The notes: generated by a model not told the origin, from the letters alone. Positions 38,873-49,043 are shown, counted from the stretch's first letter. The stretch is 64,000 bases of DNA from an uncultured Polaribacter sp. (GCA_947497755.1 CANMHT010000001.1:310001-374000); one strand, 5' to 3'. Translations and numbers: made by a program.

Positions 38873-40564
38873 ATGTCAGACGATAAGAAAGTCATCTTTT
38901 CGATGAATAAGGTTTCTAAAACCTATCAAAGTACAAACAAGCAAGTATTAAAAGATATCTATTTAAGTTTCTTTTACGGAGCAAAAATTGGAATTCTTGG
39001 ACTAAATGGATCTGGTAAATCTACTTTGTTAAAGATTATTGCTGGAGTAGAAAAGAATTATCAAGGTGATGTTGTTTTTTCTCCAGGATATAAAGTTGGA
39101 TATCTAGAACAAGAACCTCAATTAGATGAGAATAAAACAGTAATTGAAGTTGTAAAAGAAGGTGTAGCAGAGATTGTTGCTGTGTTAGACGAATATAACA
39201 AAATTAATGACATGTTTGGATTGGAAGAGGTATATTCTGATCCAGATAAGATGGAAAAACTAATGAATCAACAAGCAGAGTTACAAGATAAAATTGATGC
39301 TTCAAATGCTTGGGAATTAGACACAAAATTAGAAATTGCAATGGATGCTTTACGTACTCCAGAACCAGATAAGAAGATTGGAGTTTTATCTGGAGGAGAA
39401 AGACGTAGAGTTGCTTTATGTAGATTGTTACTACAAGAACCAGAAATTTTATTATTAGATGAGCCTACCAACCACTTAGATGCAGAATCTGTACACTGGT
39501 TAGAACATCATTTAGCTCAATATAAAGGAACCGTAATTGCAGTAACTCACGATAGGTATTTCTTAGATAATATTGCAGGTTGGATTTTAGAATTGGATAG
39601 AGGTGAAGGAATTCCTTGGAAAGGAAATTATTCTTCTTGGTTGGATCAAAAATCAAAGCGTTTAGCACAAGAAAGTAAATCGGCATCTAAAAGACAAAAA
39701 ACTTTAGAACGAGAATTAGAGTGGGTACGTCAAGGAGCAAAAGGACGTCAAACAAAGCAAAAAGCACGTTTGAAGAGTTATGATAAATTGATGAACCAAG
39801 ATCAAAAGCAAGTAGAAGAAAAATTAGAAATTTACATTCCTAATGGACCAAGATTGGGAACTAATGTTATTGAAGCTACTGGTGTATCTAAAGCTTTTGA
39901 TGACAAATTACTATATGAGAATTTGGAATTTAATTTGCCACAAGCCGGAATTGTTGGAATTATTGGACCTAACGGAGCAGGAAAAACAACTATTTTTAAG
40001 ATGATCATGGGAGAAGAAACTCCAGATAAGGGATCTTTTAAAGTTGGTGAGACTGCAAAAATAGCTTATGTAGATCAAAGTCATTCAAATATTGATCCTG
40101 AAAAATCAATCTGGGAAAACTTTTCTGATGGCCAAGAATTGGTGATGATGGGAGGAAAACAAGTAAATTCTAGAGCATATTTAAGTCGATTTAATTTTGC
40201 TGGAAGTGAGCAAAATAAAAAGGTTTCTACGCTTTCTGGAGGAGAAAGAAATAGATTGCATTTAGCTATGACATTAAAAGAAGAAGGTAATGTGTTGTTA
40301 TTAGATGAGCCTACAAATGATTTGGATGTAAATACTTTAAGAGCCTTAGAAGAAGGATTAGAAAACTTTGCAGGTTGTGCTGTAGTAATTAGTCACGATA
40401 GATGGTTTTTAGATAGAATTTGTACACATATTTTAGCTTTTGAAGGTGATAGTCAGGTATATTTCTTTGAAGGTTCTTTCTCTGATTATGAAGAAAATAA
40501 AAAGAAAAGATTAGGTGGAGATATGATTCCAAAACGTATCAAATACAAGAAATTGATTAGATAA
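38873..40564 (+). CDS. ettA: Energy-dependent translational throttle protein EttA (ABC-F)
   Basis: A 563-residue ABC-F ATPase without membrane helices, with two nucleotide-binding domains: GLNGSGKSTLLK, LSGGERRRVALCRLL and LLLDEPTNHLD in the first, GPNGAGKTTIFK, LSGGERNRLHLAM and LLLDEPTNDLD in the second, joined by a basic linker (ERELEWVRQGAKGRQTKQKAR). EttA binds the ribosomal E site and gates translation by the ADP/ATP ratio. Length and C-terminus (KRIKYKKLI) fit EttA. A strong terminator follows. Confidence 0.95.
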   Translation: MSDDKKVIFSMNKVSKTYQSTNKQVLKDIYLSFFYGAKIGILGLNGSGKSTLLKIIAGVEKNYQGDVVFSPGYKVGYLEQEPQLDENKTVIEVVKEGVAEIVAVLDEYNKINDMFGLEEVYSDPDKMEKLMNQQAELQDKIDASNAWELDTKLEIAMDALRTPEPDKKIGVLSGGERRRVALCRLLLQEPEILLLDEPTNHLDAESVHWLEHHLAQYKGTVIAVTHDRYFLDNIAGWILELDRGEGIPWKGNYSSWLDQKSKRLAQESKSASKRQKTLERELEWVRQGAKGRQTKQKARLKSYDKLMNQDQKQVEEKLEIYIPNGPRLGTNVIEATGVSKAFDDKLLYENLEFNLPQAGIVGIIGPNGAGKTTIFKMIMGEETPDKGSFKVGETAKIAYVDQSHSNIDPEKSIWENFSDGQELVMMGGKQVNSRAYLSRFNFAGSEQNKKVSTLSGGERNRLHLAMTLKEEGNVLLLDEPTNDLDVNTLRALEEGLENFAGCAVVISHDRWFLDRICTHILAFEGDSQVYFFEGSFSDYEENKKKRLGGDMIPKRIKYKKLIR

Positions 40565-40609
40565 TATAGATAAAAAAATCCCGCTTTTGCGGGATTTTTT
40601 TTATCTATA
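40565..40609. terminator. Bidirectional terminator after ettA
   Basis: AAAAAATCCCGC and GCGGGATTTTTT pair around TTTT, and the stem is extended outward by TATAGAT and ATCTATA. It separates ettA from the convergent Arg-rich protein gene. Confidence 0.9.
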
Positions 40610-40612
40610 AAT

Positions 40613-41356
40613 TTAACTACGCCTTCTTCTTTCTTCGTTTTTTTCTACTTTTCTTTTAGTTCTCTTTTGAGGAGTTGTCTTTCTTTTTTGATAAGTAGAA
40701 TTTCCTCTTCTAGTTGTAACGTTTGCTTTTCTACGTTTAATAACTGTATTTCTTTTTCCTACTTTAGCATTTGGTGTTGCTTTGTAGTAATAATAGTTTC
40801 TATCTTCTTTAAACTTTCTATAGTTTCTTCTAAAATCTCTTCTATAAAAGTAACGATCATCATAATCAAAGATTGGTCCAATATTTATAGAAAAGTGGAA
40901 ATCATCATCAAAATAATCATACCTGTTTACACTTCCTCTAAAGTAAGGGTCACCCCAACTGTTATAAGATATTTTTAAATCACCAACTCTTCTTAATAAT
41001 CCTCTTCTATAATACAATCTTACATTTCCGATTCTAGTAACATTTCCTCTATAGTCATATCTAATATAGTTGCTTCCAACACGTTTTATTCTTCCTTTGT
41101 AATCTCTGTCTATTCTAAGCGTATTTCTTCGAATTCTATTACCATTGTAATCATAATATCTTCTGTTACGATAAGGAGTGTCAAAATCAAAATCTCCATT
41201 TAAGAAAACATGAAATTGTACACCTTTTTCAATAAAAGTAATGGCATTATCATAACGGTTATTAATAATGGTTTTTTTAGTTGATAAGTTAAAATCATTT
41301 GCTTGTAATGAACTAAACGATAAGATTCCTAAAAATAATAGTAGTACTTTTTTCAT
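40613..41356 (-). CDS. Secreted Arg/Tyr/Asp-rich hypothetical protein
   Basis: A 247-residue protein with a signal peptide (KKVLLLFLGILSFSSLQA). The mature part is rich in Arg, Tyr, Asn and Asp, with YD-like short repeats (NRRYYDYNGNRI, NYIRYDYRGNVTRIG, VRLYYRRG), then an acidic stretch (YFDDDFHFSINIGPIFDYDD) and a very basic C-terminus ending EERRRRS. I recognise no family. The charge pattern suggests binding to an anionic surface polymer or nucleic acid outside the cell. Confidence 0.8.
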   Translation of the reverse strand: MKKVLLLFLGILSFSSLQANDFNLSTKKTIINNRYDNAITFIEKGVQFHVFLNGDFDFDTPYRNRRYYDYNGNRIRRNTLRIDRDYKGRIKRVGSNYIRYDYRGNVTRIGNVRLYYRRGLLRRVGDLKISYNSWGDPYFRGSVNRYDYFDDDFHFSINIGPIFDYDDRYFYRRDFRRNYRKFKEDRNYYYYKATPNAKVGKRNTVIKRRKANVTTRRGNSTYQKRKTTPQKRTKRKVEKNEERRRRS

Positions 41357-41462
41357 AATTTCTACATTTTAAATTCTGCTTACTCTTTTCGGTTTTCAGC
41401 TTCCACGTTGTAAATGGAATTCCAAAGAGCGTGCCAAAAAAATAAAGGACTATAAAAAGAGT

Positions 41463-41494
41463 TTTGATAATTTAATTTTCAATATGTATTTTCG
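41463..41494 (+). promoter_or_regulatory. Promoter of the AraC-type regulator gene
   Basis: TTTG (41463-41466), a 20-base spacer and TATTTTCG (41487-41494; 7 of 8 to TAnnTTTG) form a Bacteroidetes promoter. It supports the ATG at 41517 over the one at 41484. Confidence 0.45.
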
Positions 41495-41516
41495 TTTGTT
41501 GTTTTTTATACTTACA

Positions 41517-42557
41517 ATGGAATTTAGCAGAGAATTATTGTTTTTTTTTAGTGCTTTAGGAGCGTTTAACGGAATACTTCTAGGAATTTATTTTTTATTC
41601 TTTATAAAGAGTAAAAAGCAAGAACATATATTCTTAGGATTGCTTTTATTGCTATTAAGTATTCGAATTGGAAAATCTACCTTTTTGTTTTTTAACAAAA
41701 ACTTATTTGAACTTTTTATCCAAATTGGATTGTCTGCTTGTTTTTTAATTGGTCCAGCATTCTTTTTATATGTAAGTTCAGCTATTAATACAAAAAATTG
41801 GTCTGTAAAAAACTGGTGGGTACATTTAGTTCCCTTTTTAATTCTTATCGGAGTATTAAGTGTTAATTATTCGTATTACGAGTATAAAGATTTATGGCAA
41901 GATTATTTTATTCCGATGATATATTGGCAATGGCTTGCCTATATAATAGCAGGAGGATTTTATATTCGACATTCTTTAAGAACAGTGTTTTTTAACAAGA
42001 AAAAAGTAACTGAAATAGCTATTTGGAAAATTAGTGTTTTTATAGGAGTGTTTATTATTTGGATAGCTTATAATACGACTGCATATACTTCTTATATTAC
42101 TGGAGCTATTTCGTTTACATTTATAGTGTATGTGTTATTTCTAGTTTTAATTTTTAGACGAAGTAAAGGGAAAACAAATAGTGTAATTAAGGAAAAATAT
42201 GCTTCTAAAAAGATAGCTGAGTCAGAAGCGAATGTATTGATTGAAAATTTACAAAACTTCTTAAGAGAAGAGAAATTATTTAAAAATGCCAATTTAAAAT
42301 CATCAGATTTAGCCAAAAAAATGAGGTTAACTACACATCAATTTTCTCAATTATTAAATGATAATTTAGGGAAAAATTTTGCGGTGTTTATTAACGAATA
42401 TAGAATTGAAGAAGCAAAAATATTGATACAAAAAAAATCTCCTTTAACTCTAGAATCTATTGGATATGAATGTGGCTTCAATTCAAAATCTACTTTTTAT
42501 ACAACTTTTAAAAAAATTACAGGAGTAACACCAGCTCAATATAGAAAAAGCTTGTAG
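41517..42557 (+). CDS. Membrane-anchored AraC-family transcriptional regulator
   Basis: A 346-residue protein with six or seven membrane helices in the first 220 residues (FFFSALGAFNGILLGIYFLFF onward) and a C-terminal AraC DNA-binding domain: SSDLAKKMRLTTHQFSQLLND and ESIGYECGFNSKSTFYTTFKK. This layout is common in Bacteroidetes, where the membrane part may sense an envelope or small-molecule signal. Probable targets are itself and the downstream DJ-1/NTF2 genes 90 bases on; this is inference from position. Confidence 0.88.
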   Translation: MEFSRELLFFFSALGAFNGILLGIYFLFFIKSKKQEHIFLGLLLLLLSIRIGKSTFLFFNKNLFELFIQIGLSACFLIGPAFFLYVSSAINTKNWSVKNWWVHLVPFLILIGVLSVNYSYYEYKDLWQDYFIPMIYWQWLAYIIAGGFYIRHSLRTVFFNKKKVTEIAIWKISVFIGVFIIWIAYNTTAYTSYITGAISFTFIVYVLFLVLIFRRSKGKTNSVIKEKYASKKIAESEANVLIENLQNFLREEKLFKNANLKSSDLAKKMRLTTHQFSQLLNDNLGKNFAVFINEYRIEEAKILIQKKSPLTLESIGYECGFNSKSTFYTTFKKITGVTPAQYRKSL

Positions 42558-42646
42558 GTTGTAATTTATAAATCCGAACTTCTATTTTATAAAAGAATAT
42601 CTTATTCTAGGCAAATCATTTCATATTGCTCAAAAAAATAATAATT

Positions 42647-43435
42647 ATGGGATATGTAGTAAAATTTGCACTCTTACTATTGATTATTTTTAGTTGTAAA
42701 TCTAAAGAGAATACAAAAGAGGCAAGTACCATTGTAGTACAAAACAAGAAGGAACAAAAAATTTTATTTATTGTTTCAAATCAGAAAACTTATGGGAAAT
42801 CTTCTATAAAAACATCCAATCATTTTGGAGAGATTGTGTATGCATATGATGTTTTTGTAGATGAAGGTTATGAAGTAGATTTTGTAAGTCCAAAAGGAGG
42901 AAAAGTAATTTTTGGATATGTAAATAAGTCAAATTTGATTCAGAAAAAATACTTAGAAGACACAAAGCTATTAACAAAATTAGAGCAAACATTACAACCA
43001 AAAGAAGTTCGTGTATCGGCTTATAAGGCGGTGTATTATGTTGGTGGAGGTGCAGCAATGTTTGGAGTTCCAGAAAATAAAGAGATTCAAAAAATAGCCA
43101 TGGATGTTTATGAGAAAAACAACGGAGTAATCTCTGCTATTTGCCATGGAACAGCTGGAATAGTAAATCTAAAAACATCTAAAGGAGAATATGTGTACAA
43201 AGGAAAAAATGTGAATGGTTTTCCAGATAAGTTTGAACGAATGGATGCTGCATATTACCAAGAATTTCCTTTTTCTATAGAAAAGAAAATAATAAAAAAT
43301 GGAGGTAACTTTTCGTATTCTCAAAAAAACAGAGCTGGTTACTATTTGGTAGATGGTAGACTGATTACAGGTCAAGATCCATCAGCAGCAAAAATTGTAG
43401 CCGAAAAAATAGTAGAAACATTAAAAAATATCTAA
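42647..43435 (+). CDS. DJ-1/PfpI-family lipoprotein
   Basis: A 262-residue type-1 glutamine-amidotransferase-like protein: lipobox IFSC (Cys17), QKILFIVSNQKTYGKSS, the nucleophile elbow AICHGTAG with Cys166, and VDGRLITGQDPSAA. The cytoplasmic relatives include glyoxalase III/chaperone Hsp31-like enzymes, so an outer- or inner-membrane lipoprotein form is unusual; a role in detoxifying reactive carbonyls in the periplasm is possible. Start ATG 42647 gives the short n-region; the TTG at 42626 is unlikely. Next gene starts 1 base later. Confidence 0.85.
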   Translation: MGYVVKFALLLLIIFSCKSKENTKEASTIVVQNKKEQKILFIVSNQKTYGKSSIKTSNHFGEIVYAYDVFVDEGYEVDFVSPKGGKVIFGYVNKSNLIQKKYLEDTKLLTKLEQTLQPKEVRVSAYKAVYYVGGGAAMFGVPENKEIQKIAMDVYEKNNGVISAICHGTAGIVNLKTSKGEYVYKGKNVNGFPDKFERMDAAYYQEFPFSIEKKIIKNGGNFSYSQKNRAGYYLVDGRLITGQDPSAAKIVAEKIVETLKNI

Positions 43436-43436
43436 C

Positions 43437-43853
43437 ATGAAAAAAATAATTTTAACAGTATTGTTCTTAATAAGCGTTGTAAATGTAAATGCTCAATCAG
43501 AAAAAGAAGCCATTAAAAAAGCCTTGTACGATTATATTGAAGGTACTGCAAACGGAGAACCAGAACGAGTACAAAATGCATTTCATAAAGACTTGAATTT
43601 ATATTTTGTAAAAAATGACGAATTGAATGTATGGAAAGGCGAAAAATATATAGCCAATATTAAACCAGGTAGAAAGAGTAATAGAATTGGAAAAATCATT
43701 TCTATAGATTATGTAAATAATGCTGCAATGGTAAAGATAGAAATAGACATGCCTGGAGCAAAACGATTGTATACAGATTACTTATTGCTCTTAAAAATAA
43801 AAGGAAAATGGAAAGTGTTGCATAAGTCTTTTACGTACCAATCTTATAAATAA
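43437..43853 (+). CDS. Exported NTF2-like (lumazine-binding type) protein
   Basis: A 138-residue exported protein: signal peptide KKIILTVLFLISVVNVNAQ, then an NTF2-like cone domain (EKEAIKKALYDYIEGTANGEPERVQNAF, and C-terminal LLLKIKGKWKVLHKSF). This type is often annotated as putative lumazine-binding; ligand unknown. Coupled to the DJ-1 lipoprotein gene, so the two may act together in the periplasm. Confidence 0.85.
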   Translation: MKKIILTVLFLISVVNVNAQSEKEAIKKALYDYIEGTANGEPERVQNAFHKDLNLYFVKNDELNVWKGEKYIANIKPGRKSNRIGKIISIDYVNNAAMVKIEIDMPGAKRLYTDYLLLLKIKGKWKVLHKSFTYQSYK

Positions 43854-43861
43854 AGAAAAAG

Positions 43862-43895
43862 AAAGCCTTTCGAAATTAGTTTGAAAGGCTTTTTA
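43862..43895. terminator. Bidirectional terminator between NTF2 and ATP-grasp genes
   Basis: AAAGCCTTTC and GAAAGGCTTT form a 10-bp stem with an 11-base loop, with A- and T-runs on the two sides. It overlaps the last codons of the ATP-grasp gene (stop at 43876). Confidence 0.8.
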
Positions 43896-44928
43896 TTCTT
43901 TTAGTATATGCTCTTAATTCAAACATTTCTTGAATAAATTCTTTAGCACTTTTATATTTTACTTTGTTTTCTTTATGATTGGCAGTAGCAATTTCATATA
44001 GCGATTTCCAATGTGTACGGATGGCTTTTAAAGCTTGAAAGTAAGAGTAATTATCACTGTCGTATATATGAGTAGGCTCAGAAATAATTCCGTTGATTTC
44101 TAAAATCTTAAAATTGACTCCAGCTTCCAATTCTTTAAAACTATTGTATTTAATATCAATTCTGCCATAATGCCAACCTTTTATATGATTACTTAAAGTA
44201 TCAAAAGTTTGTTCTAGTTTAGGGCTAATGAGATTACGACCGCATAAAAACTGTGTTCCTTTAGAATGATTTCCTATAGAAGTTAATTTAATTTCCTCTC
44301 CTTTGACAGGAATTTTAGTTAAGCCTTCTTGATGTATTTCACTAAATAAATCGATGTAACGGCAAGCTCTATTATCTGAGAGAATTAACTCTTTAATACT
44401 CTTTTCACCATCTCCAACAACAGATAAAAATTTTTTTAATGTGATAGAAGATATTTTACCTTGTTTTTGGTTAGGTTTTTTCAGATAAAAAATACCACAT
44501 TCATTTTTATAATCTAAAAATTCTTGGATAATAATATCTATAGGGTACTTTTTTAAGTAGGCTTTTAGAGCACTTTCAGAGAGAATTTTTTTTACAAGTA
44601 AGCCTCTAAATCCAATATCTGGTTTGGCAATAATTGGATAGCTAATCTTTTTTTCTCTTAGTAGGTTTACAACTAAATTAAAATCTGTAGTAGCTTCTAC
44701 AAAAATTGTTTTAGGTCTATATTCTTCAGGAATTAACTTAATGGTTTCGTATTTACTTTCAGTTCCATTTCCTGAACTTTTAATACAGGGATTTGCAGCA
44801 CTAAAAAATGCAGAGTGCTTTGCTTTTGCTGCTAAATAAAAAGCATAAGGCAAATTAGGGATATAAAACATTGATGAAGGCCAATATTCCCAGTTTGTAA
44901 ATCGCTGTATTTTACTTGTTTTTTTCAA
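43876..44928 (-). CDS. ATP-grasp fold ligase of unknown specificity
   Basis: A 350-residue protein with ATP-grasp motifs: YPIIAKPDIGFRGLLVKKI (nucleotide-binding Lys), IIIQEFLDYKNECGIFYL (adenine loop) and a C-terminal metal region FKILEINGIISEPTHIYD with an Asn/Glu pair. It resembles D-Ala-D-Ala-ligase-type enzymes but lacks their full signatures. It follows DUF6095 by 4 bases and murQ beyond, so a role in peptidoglycan or muramyl-peptide metabolism is plausible. No signal peptide. Confidence 0.78.
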   Translation of the reverse strand: MKKTSKIQRFTNWEYWPSSMFYIPNLPYAFYLAAKAKHSAFFSAANPCIKSSGNGTESKYETIKLIPEEYRPKTIFVEATTDFNLVVNLLREKKISYPIIAKPDIGFRGLLVKKILSESALKAYLKKYPIDIIIQEFLDYKNECGIFYLKKPNQKQGKISSITLKKFLSVVGDGEKSIKELILSDNRACRYIDLFSEIHQEGLTKIPVKGEEIKLTSIGNHSKGTQFLCGRNLISPKLEQTFDTLSNHIKGWHYGRIDIKYNSFKELEAGVNFKILEINGIISEPTHIYDSDNYSYFQALKAIRTHWKSLYEIATANHKENKVKYKSAKEFIQEMFELRAYTKRIKSLSN

Positions 44929-44932
44929 TCTC

Positions 44933-45172
44933 TTATTTATTAAAAAGAGCGTCTAAAAAAGTTTTAAAAGTTTTAAAAGCAAGAAATAATGTGAGAATAA
45001 TTAACACAATTGCTAAACCTAAAATTGCATAGGCAATAAAGGGCGTTGTATCTTGCATTTTATTTAAAGCTTTAAAAGCAATATTTAAAGTGATTGGAGA
45101 AACAATCAATAATAAAATTAAGAGCATTAGTTTTTTTAAACCTTTTCCAATTAGTTCTTGATTCACACTCAT
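44933..45172 (-). CDS. DUF6095-like small membrane protein
   Basis: A 79-residue protein with two membrane helices (LMLLILLLIVSPITLNIAF and FIAYAILGLAIVLIILTLFLAF). It matches what I recall of DUF6095, a flavobacterial family. Its start overlaps the murQ stop by 4 bases (ATGA), so it is translationally coupled to murQ. Function unknown. Confidence 0.85.
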   Translation of the reverse strand: MSVNQELIGKGLKKLMLLILLLIVSPITLNIAFKALNKMQDTTPFIAYAILGLAIVLIILTLFLAFKTFKTFLDALFNK

Positions 45173-45981
45173 TTTTTATAATTTAAAATTACATTTCTTA
45201 CACTTTTATATTTTTTTAGGAGCTCGCTTGCAGTCTTTTGGTCGATCTGTAATTCATTAACTAACATTAATTCACCACGATTTACTAATTTATTGTTAGA
45301 CAATTGCATATCAACCATTTTATTACCTTTTACTTTTCCTAAAAGAATCATACTAGATGTTGTAAGCATATTTAACACCATTTTTTGGGCTGTTCCAGCT
45401 TTCATTCTAGAGCTTCCTGTTACAAATTCTGGTCCTACTACAACTTCAACTGGAAACTTTGCTGCTTGAGCTAATGGACTCCCTTGATTACAGGTTATGC
45501 ATCCAGTAATAATTTGCTGTTCATTACAATTTTTTAAAGCTTCTATAACGTAAGGAGTAGTTCCAGAAGCAGCAATTCCAACTACAATATCTTTAGTGCT
45601 TATTTGATGCTCTTGTAAATCAATCCACCCTTGAGTTGTAGAATCTTCAGCATTTTCTACTGCTTTTCTAATGGCAGAATCACCACCAGCAATTAGTCCA
45701 ACGACCAACTCATGCGGAACACCAAATGTAGGAGGGCATTCAGAAGCATCTAAAATACCTAATCTACCGCTTGTTCCTGCACCTAAATAAAATAAGCGAC
45801 CTCCGTTTTTTAGTTTGTTAGCAATTTGTTGAGTTAAAGAAACAATTTGTGGCATAGCTTTTTCCACTGCAAAAGCGACCGTTTTGTCTTCATTGTTGAT
45901 ATGCATTAGAAGTTCTTCTGCATTCATTTTTTCTAAATGATTGTATTTAGAATCTTGCTCTGTTGTTTTAGTAAAGCTCAT
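45169..45981 (-). CDS. murQ: N-acetylmuramic acid 6-phosphate etherase
   Basis: MurQ splits the lactyl ether of MurNAc-6-phosphate to give GlcNAc-6-phosphate and D-lactate in cell-wall recycling. The 270-residue SIS-fold enzyme has FYLGAGTSGRLGILDASECPP, IAGGDSAIRKAVENAED, VVGIAASGTTPYV and TGSSRMKAGTAQK. It is a little shorter than E. coli MurQ (298). A -7 element lies only 4 bases before the ATG at 45981. DUF6095 and the ATP-grasp gene follow in the same unit. Confidence 0.95.
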   Translation of the reverse strand: MSFTKTTEQDSKYNHLEKMNAEELLMHINNEDKTVAFAVEKAMPQIVSLTQQIANKLKNGGRLFYLGAGTSGRLGILDASECPPTFGVPHELVVGLIAGGDSAIRKAVENAEDSTTQGWIDLQEHQISTKDIVVGIAASGTTPYVIEALKNCNEQQIITGCITCNQGSPLAQAAKFPVEVVVGPEFVTGSSRMKAGTAQKMVLNMLTTSSMILLGKVKGNKMVDMQLSNNKLVNRGELMLVNELQIDQKTASELLKKYKSVRNVILNYKK

Positions 45982-45985
45982 AAAT

Positions 45986-45993
45986 CAAAAATA
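45986..45993 (-). promoter_or_regulatory. murQ -7 element, nearly leaderless
   Basis: On the minus strand TATTTTTG lies 4 bases from the murQ ATG. If used, transcription would start at or next to the A of the ATG. It sits directly in the T-rich tail of the icd terminator, so the match could be incidental. Confidence 0.35.
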
Positions 45994-46026
45994 AATAAAA
46001 AAGGCGATGTAATTTTACATCGCCTT
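45991..46026 (-). terminator. icd terminator
   Basis: AAGGCGATGTAA and TTACATCGCCTT form a 12-bp inverted repeat, followed on the minus strand by a T-rich tail. It ends icd 20 bases past its stop and lies between icd and murQ. Confidence 0.85.
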
Positions 46027-46045
46027 AAATTTCAATAAGTTTTAT

Positions 46046-48274
<2,229 letters not shown>

Positions 48275-48307
48275 TTAAAATTTTGAAAATTGATATTAAA
48301 TAGCCTT

Positions 48308-48353
48308 GTTAAACTTTTAAGATTTCGTGTAAAGTTTAACTGATGCAAATTTA
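48308..48353 (-). promoter_or_regulatory. icd promoter and 5'-terminal mRNA hairpin
   Basis: On the minus strand a perfect -7 element TAAATTTG (48353-48346) places the transcription start near 48340. From there GTTAAACTTT and AAAGTTTAAC (48340-48331 and 48317-48308) form a perfect 10-bp inverted repeat with a 13-base loop, about 37 bases before the icd ATG. It could protect the mRNA 5' end or be an operator. Confidence 0.5.
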
Positions 48354-48446
48354 CTAATTAAAGACGAGAAAAAATCTATCAAAAAAGTAATAATGAGTTG
48401 TATTTATTGAGAAATTCGTAAAAAAGAAGCGTTAAAAACAGAATTT

Positions 48447-48497
48447 GTTATTAAAAATAAAAGCCATATCCAACAATTGCTTGTTATGATATGGCTT
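48447..48497 (-). terminator. Terminator of the candidate ncRNA
   Basis: On the minus strand AAGCCATATC and GATATGGCTT (10 bp), with an inner AACAA/TTGTT stem, are followed by TTATTTTTAATAAC. The T-rich tail is on the minus side only; on the plus side the stem is followed by CTTTG. It therefore ends a minus-strand transcript coming from above 48500, where no protein gene exists. Confidence 0.75.
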
Positions 48498-48893
48498 CTT
48501 TGAAATAAAGCTTATATATATCGTTGTATTGCTACAAACGCTTTGCCAGTATTACTCTTGCGAATAGTGTACTATTAAAGAATTTATATTCTTTATTTCA
48601 GTGTTGAACTATCAACATACAATTTACACATTTTGTATAAGCGTACTTTTTATTGATAATTCGCTGTGTTTTTCAACCCTAAAGAAGTTAAAAATATACA
48701 TTGCAGTATATTTCTGAATTATTGTCTTTATTTCATTTTACTGAAATACTTTCTCCAATTCTAAGATAAATTATCATTGCTGTAACTTATTCCACTTCTG
48801 CTTTGAAAAACTATGATAAAGAACGTTGCTTTATTGTATTACTCAATAATAACACTTTTATTTTTCAATAAAAGCCGTATTACTTTTCTAATA
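48447..48893 (-). ncRNA. Candidate structured non-coding RNA, about 430-450 nt, class unknown
   Basis: No frame longer than about 30 codons crosses this interval on either strand, but the minus strand is full of perfect inverted repeats. In plus coordinates: GTATTA 48877/TAATAC 48889; CTTTTATT 48855/AATAAAAG 48867 with a GAAA loop on the RNA; TTATCAT 48771/ATGATAA 48813; TATTTCA 48729/TGAAATA 48742; AAATATAC 48692/GTATATTT 48706; three nested helices GTTGAA 48603/TTCAAC 48672, TATCAA 48610/TTGATA 48653 and ATACAA 48617/TTGTAT 48633; and GAAATAAAG 48502/CTTTATTTC 48591 enclosing two hairpins with GCAA loops (48522-48540 and 48553-48566). A canonical promoter precedes and a terminator follows. 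I do not see tmRNA, RNase P or SRP hallmarks. A 6S-type RNA is possible. Confidence 0.6.
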
Positions 48894-48898
48894 CACTT

Positions 48899-48929
48899 CA
48901 AATATAGAATCTAACCTGACTAAAACAAA
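48899..48929 (-). promoter_or_regulatory. Promoter of the candidate ncRNA
   Basis: On the minus strand TTTG (48929-48926), a 19-base spacer and TATATTTG (48906-48899) give full -33 and -7 matches at the expected spacing, the best promoter in the window. It points into the gene-free interval, with a start near 48893. Confidence 0.7.
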
Positions 48930-48983
48930 ATATTTAACCAATTAGAAATCAACAAAATATAAACAGACGTTATTAACATTTGT

Positions 48984-49020
48984 TCACAAAAAAAGCATTG
49001 TGAGATTTCACAATGCTTTT
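48984..49020 (-). terminator. rplS terminator
   Basis: AAAAGCATTGTGA and TCACAATGCTTTT form a 13-bp stem with a 4-base loop, followed on the minus strand by TTTTTTTGTG. It lies 24 bases past the rplS stop and separates rplS from the ncRNA unit. Confidence 0.88.
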
Positions 49021-49043
49021 TAATATGTTTTAGGAAACTAAAA

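Noticed and set aside
45991..46026. 12-bp inverted repeat as an attachment or mobile-element end
   Set aside because: It has a one-sided T-tail and lies 20 bases after icd, so it is a terminator; no transposase or integrase is near.
48447..48893. tmRNA, RNase P or SRP RNA in the rplS-icd interval
   Set aside because: No tRNA-like 3' end (GGTTCGATTC, CCA), no GAGGAAAGTCC-type P4 core and no SRP loop motif are visible; the interval is also too AT-rich for these RNAs. Only an unclassified structured RNA is claimed.
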